From positions 1-64,000 of the forward strand of contig JABHFS010000121.1 of NCBI GenBank assembly GCA_018672475.1: DNA of 64,000 nt, given 5' to 3'. Each line of letters opens with the position of its first letter. Within the stretch, counting starts at the first letter, position 1. The DNA is from Gemmatimonadota bacterium. Its GTDB lineage: Bacteria > Latescibacterota > UBA2968 > UBA8231. This document shows positions 43,625 to 52,239 of the stretch, piece by piece. The translations under genes were made by a program, and so were the position numbers. The notes under the pieces are model-generated. The model was not told where the DNA came from. It did not search any database and saw only the letters and a program-made list of their open reading frames with translations.

Positions 43625-45090
43625 AAACCGTATTCGTCATGCTCGACTCGCTCAACCGCCATTATCTGAACGCCTACGGCCAAAGTTGGGTGCAGACGCC
43701 CAATATCGACCGCCTCGCCGCGCGCGGCCTGGTCTTCGACAACCACTTCTGCTGTTCGATGCCCTGCATGCCGGCCCGCCGCGATCTCTTCACCGGCCAC
43801 GCCAGCTTCCTCGAAACCCCCTGGAGCCCGATCCAACCCTGGGACGATTGCCTACAGCCCGAGTTGCGCCGGCAATCCGGCACCTACAGCCATATGATCA
43901 CTGATCACTACCACTATTTCCATTCGGGCGGCGAGTATTACCACACGCAATTCGATTCCTGGGAGTTTCTGCGCGGGCAAGAAGGCGACGTCTGGCGTTC
44001 GTTAGTCGACGAACCGCCCACCCTTGAGTATCGTGGTAAGAACCGCCGCGCCTATTGGGCCAACCGCGCAATGATGGACACCGAACGCGACGAGGACTAC
44101 CCAACGCCGCAGTGCTTCCAACAGGCCATCGAGTTCCTCGATCGCAACCACAGTACCGACAACTGGCATTTGCACGTCGAATGCTTCGACCCACACGAGC
44201 CCTTCGCCTGCCCCCAAAAATACCGCGACCTCTACGGCGATACATGGGACGGCGGTTATCACTTTGACTGGCCCGACTACGCCGCCGTCAGCGAAGACCA
44301 AGCAGCCGTCGAACACATCCGCAAAAGCTACGCCGGCACCCTGACCATGGCCGACGTCTGGCTCGGTAAGTTCCTCGACAAGATGGATGAGTTGAACCTC
44401 TGGGAAGATACCGTCCTGGTCTTCAGCACCGACCACGGACACTTGCTCGGCGAGCACGGCTATTGGGCCAAGAATTATATGTTCGACTATAAAGAGCTGG
44501 TGCATATCCCGCTGATCGTCTGCGCACCCGACACCCCCGCCCGCCGCGTCCCGGCGCTGACCTCGACCCTCGATCTGATGCCGACGCTGATGGAGCTGCA
44601 CGGCGGGGAAAACCCACCCGCCGTCAACGGTCGTTCGCTCTGCCACCTACTCCCCGGCAACCGCGACCACCACGACGCGGTGCTCTACGGCTACTTCGGC
44701 AAGGATATCAACCTGACCGACGGGCATTACACTTACTGCCGCCAATCGCTAGCCGATTCGGTCGCCCACCACCATACGGCCGCGGCTTCGGCCTTCGTCG
44801 ATATGGCGACGCAACAGGCCCCCTTCGTGCGCCGCCAACAACTAGCCGAAGCCGAATGCGGCGTTTTCCTCGATTGCGCGCACAACATTCCACACTATCG
44901 TTTCGCCGTGCCTTCGCGCCGCCACCAGGACGCACCCGACTTCAACCCCATCTACGACATCATCGCCGACCCCGAACAAGCGCATCCACTGCACGACGAC
45001 GCGTTGGAAGCGCGTTTAGCCAGGCAAATGCGCGACCTGCTCGCCCACCACGGCGCGCCGCAAAGCCAGTTCAGTCGCATGGGCTTATAG
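43621..45090 (+). CDS. Sulfatase
   Basis: The GTG at 43621 overlaps the thioesterase stop (GTGA) and opens MKTVFVMLDSLNRHYLNAYG, with a metal Asp in LDS. The formylglycine motif CMPAR is at residues 49-53 followed by RDLFTGH. A second metal site lies in VFSTDHGHLLGEHG. The protein has 489 residues and no signal peptide, so it likely acts in the cytoplasm on imported sulfate esters or, as some family members do, as a phosphoester hydrolase. The 829-residue unknown protein starts four bases after its stop. Confidence 0.93.
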   Translation: MKTVFVMLDSLNRHYLNAYGQSWVQTPNIDRLAARGLVFDNHFCCSMPCMPARRDLFTGHASFLETPWSPIQPWDDCLQPELRRQSGTYSHMITDHYHYFHSGGEYYHTQFDSWEFLRGQEGDVWRSLVDEPPTLEYRGKNRRAYWANRAMMDTERDEDYPTPQCFQQAIEFLDRNHSTDNWHLHVECFDPHEPFACPQKYRDLYGDTWDGGYHFDWPDYAAVSEDQAAVEHIRKSYAGTLTMADVWLGKFLDKMDELNLWEDTVLVFSTDHGHLLGEHGYWAKNYMFDYKELVHIPLIVCAPDTPARRVPALTSTLDLMPTLMELHGGENPPAVNGRSLCHLLPGNRDHHDAVLYGYFGKDINLTDGHYTYCRQSLADSVAHHHTAAASAFVDMATQQAPFVRRQQLAEAECGVFLDCAHNIPHYRFAVPSRRHQDAPDFNPIYDIIADPEQAHPLHDDALEARLARQMRDLLAHHGAPQSQFSRMGL

Positions 45091-45094
45091 ATAA

Positions 45095-47584
45095 ATGAGC
45101 CAAGGCGCTCATAGCGGCTTTATCCGCCTACAGACGCAAAGCCGCATCTCCGCTACGCAATGGAAACAATGGGCCGAAGCCCTCGGTCTCGAACCATTGG
45201 AGATCGAGGACGTATGGAACGAGATCGGTTATCCGATCTTTACCGCCACCCAGCAATTGCCCCCCATCTCATTCATCTTGCAACTGCGCTCCGAACGCCG
45301 CGAGGCCAATCTCTTCGATTTTAAAGACGAGATCGCACCGCTATTGATCTTTCTCAACCTGCTCGGCCAACTCAAAGACGATAAGCTAGGCGGCGGCAAG
45401 ACCATCGCGATCCTCTTTCGTTTTTATCGCATCAAAGTATGTTCCGAAGCTGGTGAGCACCGCGCCGACGAACTCGTCGAGAATTTTATCGTCGACCTCT
45501 GCAAGCTAATCCTCGTCGCCAGAATCATCGACAAGGAAGCGATCACCCTGAACGAAGTCCTAAATATCGTCCTCCGCAAGCAAACATCGGTGGATCAAGT
45601 TGTCGAAATCGGCCTGCAAACGCTTGGTTCGCAATCGTATGCTTCAGCCTTCCAAAAGTGCTTAGGAGGCCTTCCAAGCTTAGAGGAAATGGCATGTTGG
45701 GAGGAGGAAGACGACGAAGAGGGCGACGAGGAAAACGAGAAGGAAAAGAGGCCGCGCAAACCCGCTTCTTCTTTGGATCGCTTCGTCTTCGACTTTTGCA
45801 AGGCCTTGCAGGCCTTTTATGCGATACGGGCGGCCAGCGAAGAAGGCTATGAGGCCGGCAAGGAGTGCAAAATGCTCAACACTCGCCTTGCTGCCCTCAA
45901 AGAGTTCGACCCACTGCACGCCATAATCCCCTCGCCAGACGAAGCCGAGGAGATTGCCATCAGACGCGACCAAAGCATTGACTCCAATCCCATTCTCGAA
46001 CGCAGCGCCCCACCGCGGTTAGCCCCATCCATCGGCCGCCGATCGCTTGCCGGGCTTTATAGGGGAAGCGGTCGCTCTGCGGGTGGCAGCACCGGGGCGA
46101 CCGCGGATTCCGCGACAGAAGCCGAATCAATAGAGGCCGGGGTTGGGACAGGTGCCGTGGAATCATCGGGCGATGCCGGAAAGACCATAGACCCCGCCGT
46201 TCTCGCTGCAGCCTGTGAAGCGACAGATGCAGACCAGGACGAAGACGCGGCTCCGACCCCCTCGGAGGAGGATATCGTCAAGGTCGCCCCGGTCTCAGCG
46301 GCCGACTTCAGCCAGAAAGTGCACCAACTGGGCCAGTTGCTCGGCTCCGCCGAGCGGGGTGACGAGGCCGTATGGCAACTCTTTCTCAATCCCGAGCGTT
46401 TGCTGGAGGAACGCCAGGGACTCGCCGCCGCCTTGATCACCGCGGAGAGTCCCGCCAACCAGGCCTATCGATTAATCAAGGGCGCAACGCAGTTTATCGG
46501 CCTCAAACACCTACTGCAGCTCGATCACCTGCCGCAACGCAACCGCCGCTTCACGAGCCAGATCAGCGGCTTCATCAATATCGCCCAGGCCGCGCACAAA
46601 AACTTCCTGCCCAACGACCGCCAACTCGAAGGGCTCGACATCATCCTCGACCACACCGCCAATGCCCTGCTAAGGCTCGAAAACCTGCGCATCAATCGCC
46701 ACTACGCGCAAGAACATCCCGACCACTATACTGCAGAAGCGGTGACCGCCTATCGAGAAAAGGCCCTCGCCGCCGTGCAGGATTTTGTCGATAGCGAATC
46801 GCTCGAAATAGCCCGCACCCAGGCCGAGGACGACAGCGCGGCCATGGTCGACCTCTTCAACACCGAACACTACGTCGCCGAACTCGTCGCCGATTGCCGC
46901 ACCTACGCCGAGCAGCTCCAACAAGGCGGGCACACCCAGTCGCTCGAAAAACTCGCCGCCGCCTTTCTGGAAAATCCCATCGAATTCTCTCTCGCCGAGC
47001 CCGCCGAACCCGAGCCAGAGCCGCTGCCTGCCCACCTGCAAACCAACGACAAACTCGGCGATATTTTTCAACGCGCCTGTAGCTACCTCAGTAAATCGGC
47101 TTGGGCGGTCCTTTGGCAACGGCACGAGCCGACGAAAGTAATTCCGCAAATAGTGGCCGTCGCCCGCGCCGCCCTGTCGCCTTGTTTTGTCCTCAAACCC
47201 GAGCCACGCCGCCACGCCGCTCGGCCGCGTATGCCCATTGCCGTGGTCTCGCTCGAAAAACTTACCGCCAACGCCGAGTTGCGCCATCTCTATTTGCGGG
47301 TAACCGCCGACGGTACAGTGCTCTATGTCGAAGGCTATGAGGACGGCACCTATACCGACTTATTGGAATTGCGCGCGTATACTCAAGTCCGCGTACAGGC
47401 TTCCAATGCAAACGGCGAAGCAGGCAGTGACCCCCTACAAACTGGGGGAAAATACCTATACACCCTAGGCCGCACGCAAGATTTCTTCGGCGCCAATGCG
47501 AGCGCCATTATCGCAAAATGTGTTCGCGACGAAGATGGAGAAATTCAAATATTCCCCATTTTTCGCCCCAAATTCGGGCATTAA
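45095..47584 (+). CDS. Large cytoplasmic protein of unknown function (829 residues)
   Basis: I recognise no family. The N-terminal 200 residues are a mixed helical domain (ISATQWKQWAEALGLEPLEI, LLIFLNLLGQLKDDKLGGGK). Residues 203-218 are an acidic tract (EEEDDEEGDEENEKEK). A helical stretch follows to 300, then a Ser/Gly/Ala/Glu low-complexity linker (about 300-395). Residues 400-645 form a helical repeat-like domain (TPR-like in feel, not in motif), and a final strand-rich domain spans about 710-829 (LRHLYLRVTADGTVLYVEGY). No signal peptide, membrane helix or catalytic motif is seen; GGGKT at 99-103 is not in a P-loop context. It starts four bases after the sulfatase stop without a clear ribosome site, so translation may be coupled. 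Confidence 0.75.
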   Translation: MSQGAHSGFIRLQTQSRISATQWKQWAEALGLEPLEIEDVWNEIGYPIFTATQQLPPISFILQLRSERREANLFDFKDEIAPLLIFLNLLGQLKDDKLGGGKTIAILFRFYRIKVCSEAGEHRADELVENFIVDLCKLILVARIIDKEAITLNEVLNIVLRKQTSVDQVVEIGLQTLGSQSYASAFQKCLGGLPSLEEMACWEEEDDEEGDEENEKEKRPRKPASSLDRFVFDFCKALQAFYAIRAASEEGYEAGKECKMLNTRLAALKEFDPLHAIIPSPDEAEEIAIRRDQSIDSNPILERSAPPRLAPSIGRRSLAGLYRGSGRSAGGSTGATADSATEAESIEAGVGTGAVESSGDAGKTIDPAVLAAACEATDADQDEDAAPTPSEEDIVKVAPVSAADFSQKVHQLGQLLGSAERGDEAVWQLFLNPERLLEERQGLAAALITAESPANQAYRLIKGATQFIGLKHLLQLDHLPQRNRRFTSQISGFINIAQAAHKNFLPNDRQLEGLDIILDHTANALLRLENLRINRHYAQEHPDHYTAEAVTAYREKALAAVQDFVDSESLEIARTQAEDDSAAMVDLFNTEHYVAELVADCRTYAEQLQQGGHTQSLEKLAAAFLENPIEFSLAEPAEPEPEPLPAHLQTNDKLGDIFQRACSYLSKSAWAVLWQRHEPTKVIPQIVAVARAALSPCFVLKPEPRRHAARPRMPIAVVSLEKLTANAELRHLYLRVTADGTVLYVEGYEDGTYTDLLELRAYTQVRVQASNANGEAGSDPLQTGGKYLYTLGRTQDFFGANASAIIAKCVRDEDGEIQIFPIFRPKFGH

Positions 47585-47671
47585 TCGTATATATCCTCAG
47601 ATAATACAACTTCCTAATACCCTTTCTTTTTATCGACATTTAATGCGCATCACAGAAATAGATTAGACCAC

Positions 47672-47697
47672 TCGCTTACTTCAATTATAGTAAGCGA
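47672..47697. promoter_or_regulatory. Perfect inverted repeat, possible operator
   Basis: TCGCTTACT (47672-47680) and AGTAAGCGA (47689-47697) are exact inverted complements separated by eight AT-rich bases. The size and symmetry fit a dimeric repressor site. It lies 65 bases upstream of the small exported-peptide ORF, whose ribosome site follows. A TTGACA hexamer occurs nearby at about 47719-47724 but lacks a convincing -10 box. Confidence 0.45.
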
Positions 47698-47761
47698 CGC
47701 GAACACTCATACTCTGACCTTGACAGCACAAGGGCGTCATCATTGTCAGAGGAGCCTACTC

Positions 47762-47898
47762 ATGCAGCATTTGCGCAAACTGGTCCTCATGGCCAGCATC
47801 CTTTGTTTAGGATCAGCCCAGCCTTAGCCATGAACCACCGAGGTGGCGAGCACATGGGGGGCCCTGCGGCGGGCGGTTGTGGTCGTCGCGGCAGCTAA
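47762..47898 (+). pseudogene. Small exported peptide gene, frame-split
   Basis: After AGAGGAG, an ATG at 47762 opens a typical signal peptide, MQHLRKLVLMASILCLGSAQ, which stops at TAG 47825-47827. In the -1 frame the sequence continues as LAMNHRGGEHMGGPAAGGCG then RRGS, ending at TAA 47898. Joined, they make a 45-residue precursor with a plausible cleavage after PLA and a Gly/His/Met/Cys-rich mature peptide. Either one base was lost or gained near 47823, or the second ORF starts at its own ATG (47830). The function is unknown. Confidence 0.45.
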
Positions 47899-47921
47899 TC
47901 CAGTCTGCTAAATACCGATAA

Positions 47922-47961
47922 AACAACGCGCCGTAGTCGTAATAGATCGGGGCGCGTTGTT
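47922..47961. terminator. Hairpin after the small peptide ORF
   Basis: ACAACGCGCC (47923-47932) pairs with GGCGCGTTGT (47951-47960) around an 18-base loop. The T-run is better on the leftward strand (GTTGTTTTAT), so it may act bidirectionally. Confidence 0.5.
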
Positions 47962-48053
47962 GTGTCCGCCAGGCAATATTTTTTGACTTATCCGCTAACT
48001 ATCCTAAATTAGTTCATTTTATTGTTCTTCTTTCGCTTCAAACAAGCAAACGC

Positions 48054-48326
48054 ATGCAGGCAATCTCATTTAGCTTCAACTATCAGAATATAATCGCCGG
48101 GGAAGGCTTTCAACTAGCCTTTGCGGGTATGACCATCGTCTTTACCGCTTTGGTCCTCGTCAGCATCTTTATCGCCCTGCTGCCCAAGGTCCTCGTGGTG
48201 CTCAACCGACTCATTCCCGAAGTGCATCACCACACTGCGGCGCCAAAACAACGCGAGACGAGCGACGAGACTGCAATCGCCGCGGCCATCGGCTTCGCCC
48301 TGCACACGCAACAACAACCCCGTTAG
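48054..48326 (+). CDS. Na+-translocating decarboxylase gamma subunit (OadG-like)
   Basis: A 90-residue protein with one membrane helix (FAGMTIVFTALVLVSIFIAL, about residues 22-41) and a polar His-containing tail (HHHTAAPKQ), as in OadG/LiuG-type gamma subunits. It anchors the soluble carboxyltransferase to the beta pump. Sequence identity to other gamma subunits is always low; the call rests on size, topology and position just before the beta gene, two bases on. Confidence 0.85.
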   Translation: MQAISFSFNYQNIIAGEGFQLAFAGMTIVFTALVLVSIFIALLPKVLVVLNRLIPEVHHHTAAPKQRETSDETAIAAAIGFALHTQQQPR

Positions 48327-48328
48327 CC

Positions 48329-49456
48329 ATGCACATTCTAGTTGACTTCCTCGCCACCACCGCCGTGGCCAATATGACGATCGGCAACCTGCTGATGCTG
48401 GTCGTCGGTATGATCTTTATCAGCCTGGCCATCCGCAAGGACTACGAGCCGCTATTGCTTGTGCCCATCGGCTTCGGTTGCATCGTCGGCAATATCCCAT
48501 CGATCGCCAGCATGGCCGTCGGCGTCTACGACCAAGGTAGCGTACTCTCCTATATCTATTTCGGCGTCAGCCAGGGCATTTTCCCGCCGCTGATCTTTCT
48601 CGGCATCGGCGCGATGACCGATTTCTCGACGATGCTCTCCAGCCCGCGGTTGGTGCTATTGGGCGCTGCAGCGCAGATGGGCATTTTCCTGACCCTGATC
48701 GGCGCGCTCTACTTGGGCTTTTCACCCGCCGAGGCGGGGGCCATCGGCATCATCGGCGGCGCCGACGGACCGACGGCGATCTTCCTTGCAGCCAAACTCG
48801 CACCGCATTTACTTGGGGCCATCGCCATCGCCGCCTATTCCTATATGGCTTTGGTGCCAGTGATCCAACCGCCGATTATGAAGTTGTTGACGACCCGTAA
48901 GGAACGGCTGATTCGCATGAAGCCCCCGCGCGAGGTCAGCCAACGCGAAAAGATCATCTTCCCCATCGTGGCCTTTTTGATCTGCGCGCTGATCGCTCCC
49001 GCTTCGGTCGGGCTGATCGGCATGTTATTCTTCGGCAACCTGCTCAAGGAAAGCACCGTCACCGAGCGCCTGGCCAACACCGCCCGCACCGCGCTGATCG
49101 ATATCGTCACCATCCTGCTCGGTTTCTCGGTCGGCTGCTCGACCCAGGCCCAGACCTTTCTCACGCCGGAATCGATCCTGATCTTCGGCCTCGGCGCCCT
49201 GTCCTTCGCGGTAGCCACCGCCTGCGGCGTGCTCTTCGCCAAATTCATGAACCTTTTCAGCAAAAACAAAATCAATCCCCTGGTCGGCGCCGCTGGCGTC
49301 TCGGCTGTGCCCGACTCGGCCCGCGTCGTCCAGATGATCGGCCAACAGGAAGACCCCAACAACTACCTGCTGATGCACGCGATGGCGCCCAATGTCGCCG
49401 GCGTCATCGGCTCGGCGGTGGGGGCCGGCATCCTGTGGTCGGTGTTGGTGGGATAG
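48329..49456 (+). CDS. oadB: Na+-translocating decarboxylase beta subunit (sodium pump)
   Basis: A 375-residue membrane protein of about nine helices. It contains the signature GAIGIIGGADGPTAIFLAAK with the Na+-site Asp, and the later PLVGAAGVSAVPDSARVVQM, both diagnostic for OadB/GcdB/MmdB. It decarboxylates carboxybiotin and exports Na+ across the inner membrane. Directly between gamma and alpha subunit genes, so the complex is complete. Which substrate is decarboxylated depends on the alpha subunit. Confidence 0.95.
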   Translation: MHILVDFLATTAVANMTIGNLLMLVVGMIFISLAIRKDYEPLLLVPIGFGCIVGNIPSIASMAVGVYDQGSVLSYIYFGVSQGIFPPLIFLGIGAMTDFSTMLSSPRLVLLGAAAQMGIFLTLIGALYLGFSPAEAGAIGIIGGADGPTAIFLAAKLAPHLLGAIAIAAYSYMALVPVIQPPIMKLLTTRKERLIRMKPPREVSQREKIIFPIVAFLICALIAPASVGLIGMLFFGNLLKESTVTERLANTARTALIDIVTILLGFSVGCSTQAQTFLTPESILIFGLGALSFAVATACGVLFAKFMNLFSKNKINPLVGAAGVSAVPDSARVVQMIGQQEDPNNYLLMHAMAPNVAGVIGSAVGAGILWSVLVG

Positions 49457-49486
49457 AAACAGCTTTATAACAACGAGGATGTGATC

Positions 49487-51286
49487 GTGAGTAAGAAAAA
49501 AGTCCGCTTTATGTGCACCGCTTTCCGCGACGGCTTCCAGTCGGTCTACGGGGCGCGGGTCTTTACCCCCGATTTCCTGCCTGCCATCGCCGCAGCCAAG
49601 GACGCTGGTATAGACTACTTCGAAGCCGGCGGCGGCGCGCGTTTCCAATCGCTCTACTTCTATTGCAACGAAGATGCTTTCGCGATGACCGACGCCTTCC
49701 GCGAAGTGGCCGGCCCCGACGCCGACCTGCAAACCTTGTCGCGCGGGGTCAATGTCGTCGGCCTGGAGTCTCAGCCGAGCGATATCGTCAAGCTGCACGC
49801 CGACCTCTTCAAAAAACACGGCATTTCGACCATCCGCAATTTTGACGCGCTCAACGACGTCGAAAACCTGATCTATTCGGGCCAATGCATCGTCGACGCC
49901 GGTCTCAAACACCAGGTCTGCGTCACTCTGATGGAGCTGCCGCCGGGCTGCACCGGCGCGCACGACTCGGCCTTCTATATCGACACCCTGCGCCAGATCC
50001 TCGACGCCGGCATCCCCTACGACTCGGTCTGCTTCAAAGACGCCTCGGGCACCGCCGTGCCCTCTAAGGTCTACGAGACGATCTCCGAGGCGCGCGCGAT
50101 GCTGCCCGAAGATACCTTCATCCATTTCCATACGCACGAAACGGCCGGCATCGGCGTAGCGGCCAACCTCGCCGCCATAGACGCCGGCGCCGACGCGATT
50201 GACCTTTCGATGGCGCCCTGCTCAGGCGGCACCTGCCAGCCCGATATCATCGTCATGTGGCACGCGCTGCGCGGCTCCAACTACGATCTCGACATCGACA
50301 TCGACAAGGTCCGCGACGCCGAAGAAGTCTTCAAAGAATGCATGGCCGACTACTTTTTGCCGCCCGAAGCGGTCGCCGTCGAGCCGATGATCCCCTGGAG
50401 CCCGATGCCCGGCGGCGCGTTGACGGCCAATACCCAGATGCTGCGCGACAATGGCATCATGGACAAATACCCCGACATGATCAAGGCCATGGGCGAAGTC
50501 GTCGAAAAGGGTGGTTTCGGCACCTCGGTAACGCCGGTCTCGCAGTTTTATTTTCAGCAGGCGTTTAACAATGTGATGTTCGGCACCTGGGAGCGCATCG
50601 CCGAGTCCTACGGCCAGATGGTCTTGGGTTATTTCGGCAAAACGCCGGTAGCGCCGGACGCCGAAGTGATGAAGATCGCCTCGGAGCAGCTCGGCCTAGA
50701 GCCGACGACGCAAAAACCATTAGAACGCAACGACGCCGATCCGACGAAGGGCGTTGAAGCCGCGCGCAAGCAATTGCTGGAAGCCAATCTTGCGGATACC
50801 GACGAAAACATCTTTATCGTCGCTACCTGCAAGGACAAGGGCCTGGCCTTTCTCAAGGGCGAGGCCGAAGTTGGGGTGCGCAAGATCGAAAAGAAGGAAG
50901 AAGCCGCACCAGCTGAAGGCCCCGCGCGTTATACCGTCACCGTCAACGGCAAAAGCTATAACCTCGCCATCGACGGCGACACCGCCACGGTCGACGGCAA
51001 GCCTTACCAGGTGAGTCTCGGCGAGGCGACGGCTGATGGAACAGCGGCACTACCGTCTATCAAAGACGGCGGCGGCACGCCCGTGCAGGCACAGATGCCC
51101 GGCAAGGTGATCCGCCTGCTCGCGCAGGTTGGCGACCACATCGAAGCGGGCGATGGCATTCTGGTCTTGGAAGCGATGAAGATGGAAATGCCCGTAACGG
51201 CCCCCGCCGCAGGTACAATCACCGATATTTCGGTGGGTGCCGGCGAGCAGGTCGCCAACGGGCAGGTGTTGGCGCATATCGGCTGA
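49487..51286 (+). CDS. oadA: Biotin-containing carboxyltransferase alpha subunit of the Na+ pump
   Basis: I take the GTG at 49487, nine bases after GAGG. The 599-residue protein has an N-terminal TIM-barrel carboxyltransferase (MCTAFRDGFQSVYGARV; HFHTHETAGIG metal His pair; CFKDASGTAVPS with the active-site Lys), a PYC/OadA middle domain, an Ala/Pro-poor linker and a C-terminal biotinyl domain with EAMKMEM (biotin lysine K565). The sequence RDGFQS replaces the common RDAHQS, so it belongs to a divergent branch and its substrate (oxaloacetate, or another 3-oxo or malonyl-type acid) is uncertain. The biotin ligase gene lies convergently three bases after its stop. Confidence 0.9.
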   Translation: MSKKKVRFMCTAFRDGFQSVYGARVFTPDFLPAIAAAKDAGIDYFEAGGGARFQSLYFYCNEDAFAMTDAFREVAGPDADLQTLSRGVNVVGLESQPSDIVKLHADLFKKHGISTIRNFDALNDVENLIYSGQCIVDAGLKHQVCVTLMELPPGCTGAHDSAFYIDTLRQILDAGIPYDSVCFKDASGTAVPSKVYETISEARAMLPEDTFIHFHTHETAGIGVAANLAAIDAGADAIDLSMAPCSGGTCQPDIIVMWHALRGSNYDLDIDIDKVRDAEEVFKECMADYFLPPEAVAVEPMIPWSPMPGGALTANTQMLRDNGIMDKYPDMIKAMGEVVEKGGFGTSVTPVSQFYFQQAFNNVMFGTWERIAESYGQMVLGYFGKTPVAPDAEVMKIASEQLGLEPTTQKPLERNDADPTKGVEAARKQLLEANLADTDENIFIVATCKDKGLAFLKGEAEVGVRKIEKKEEAAPAEGPARYTVTVNGKSYNLAIDGDTATVDGKPYQVSLGEATADGTAALPSIKDGGGTPVQAQMPGKVIRLLAQVGDHIEAGDGILVLEAMKMEMPVTAPAAGTITDISVGAGEQVANGQVLAHIG

Positions 51287-51288
51287 AC

Positions 51289-52008
51289 TCAGCCGTCGAC
51301 ATCCCCGGCCCACACTTCGCGCTGCATCCCGTCGTCTTCGCGCAACAGCAACTGCCCGGCGGCGCCGAAACCCAGCACCACCCCCGTGCACCGGTCGGCG
51401 TCTTCGCCGACTTCGACATATTGCCCCATGTTGGCACAACGCGCCTCCCACGTCTCCCGCAATACGGCAAAGCCGCCAGCCTGCCAACGACCGATCCATT
51501 CGCCCAAGTGAAGCAATAGCCCGTCCAGCACGTCCTCGACCGCGCACTCATTGCCTGTTTCTATACGCAGCGAAGTCGCCGGCCGATCGATCGCCGCCGC
51601 CTCGTCGGTGTCCATATTAACATTGAGCCCGATACCCAACACCACCGCCTGGCCGCGTTGTGCTAAAATGCCGCAAATCTTGCGCCCATTCACCAGCACG
51701 TCATTCGGCCACTTGGTCTGCGCCGCGACGTCCTTCTCTTCGAGAAAAGTCGCTACACCCAAAGCCGCCGCCATCGGCAACGACAGCAATTGCATATTGG
51801 GCGCCGCGCTGCGCAAGAGCATAGAAAAGGTCAAATTACGACCCGGTTGCGTCAGCCAACGCCGCTCGTAGCGCCCCCGACCAGCCGTCTGCGCACGAGC
51901 GGCCAAAACAAAACCGTCCGGCAGTTCCCGCCCCTCGTGCAACCATTCCGACAACGTAGTATTCGTTGAAGGCAATTCATCATGCCACTGAGGTATCTGA
52001 AATTTCAT
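51289..52008 (-). CDS. birA: Biotin--[carboxyl carrier protein] ligase
   Basis: A 239-residue monofunctional biotin ligase without the N-terminal DNA-binding domain. Motifs: SEWLHEGRELPDGFVLAARA with the biotin loop QTAGRGRYERRW, and TKWPNDVLVNGRKICGIL. It activates biotin as biotinyl-AMP and attaches it to Lys of carrier domains. Its stop is three bases from that of the alpha subunit gene on the opposite strand, so substrate and ligase are neighbours. A short C-terminal beta domain is present. Confidence 0.93.
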   Translation of the reverse strand: MKFQIPQWHDELPSTNTTLSEWLHEGRELPDGFVLAARAQTAGRGRYERRWLTQPGRNLTFSMLLRSAAPNMQLLSLPMAAALGVATFLEEKDVAAQTKWPNDVLVNGRKICGILAQRGQAVVLGIGLNVNMDTDEAAAIDRPATSLRIETGNECAVEDVLDGLLLHLGEWIGRWQAGGFAVLRETWEARCANMGQYVEVGEDADRCTGVVLGFGAAGQLLLREDDGMQREVWAGDVDG

Positions 52009-52178
52009 ATTTTAAAATATAAGAAATATTCTTAAAATCCTCGCCACACCGGCTTCTCATCGGACAGACGCGAGACCGCGCTGGGCCTTGCCTAGCAAAT
52101 ACGGCAGCAGATAGTTTTTTCACGCCGGGTACGCTTCACCGCTCGCCGCGAGCTAGACATTTGCCATTGTAGGTTCCA

Positions 52179-52234
52179 GTGGGGATATTTGATAAACCTT
52201 AGAGCCGGCCAATCCGGGCCGGCTCTACTTTTTT
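52179..52234 (+). promoter_or_regulatory. Terminator hairpin directly before the ABC-F gene, with possible leader peptide
   Basis: TAGAGCCGGCC (52200-52210) and GGCCGGCTCTA (52217-52227) form an 11-pair stem, followed by CTTTTTT (52228-52234), an ideal intrinsic terminator that ends five bases before the ABC-F ATG. A GTG at 52179 opens a seven-residue frame (MGIFDKP) whose stop codon TAG is the first base triplet of the stem. This arrangement would suit attenuation, in which ribosome stalling on the leader lets transcription proceed. Alternatively it ends read-through from the decarboxylase operon. No alternative antiterminator stem was worked out. Confidence 0.55.
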
Positions 52235-52239
52235 ATGCA

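Noticed and set aside
45393..45403. GGGKT in the 829-residue protein as an ATP-binding P-loop
   Set aside because: The surrounding sequence lacks the preceding strand, the GxxxxGK[ST] spacing and a Walker B motif.
49025..50137. Long leftward open frame (370 codons) across oadB and oadA
   Set aside because: It is antisense to two well-supported genes and its protein is rich in Gly/Ala/Asp/His as expected from the complement of GC-rich codons; no family resemblance.
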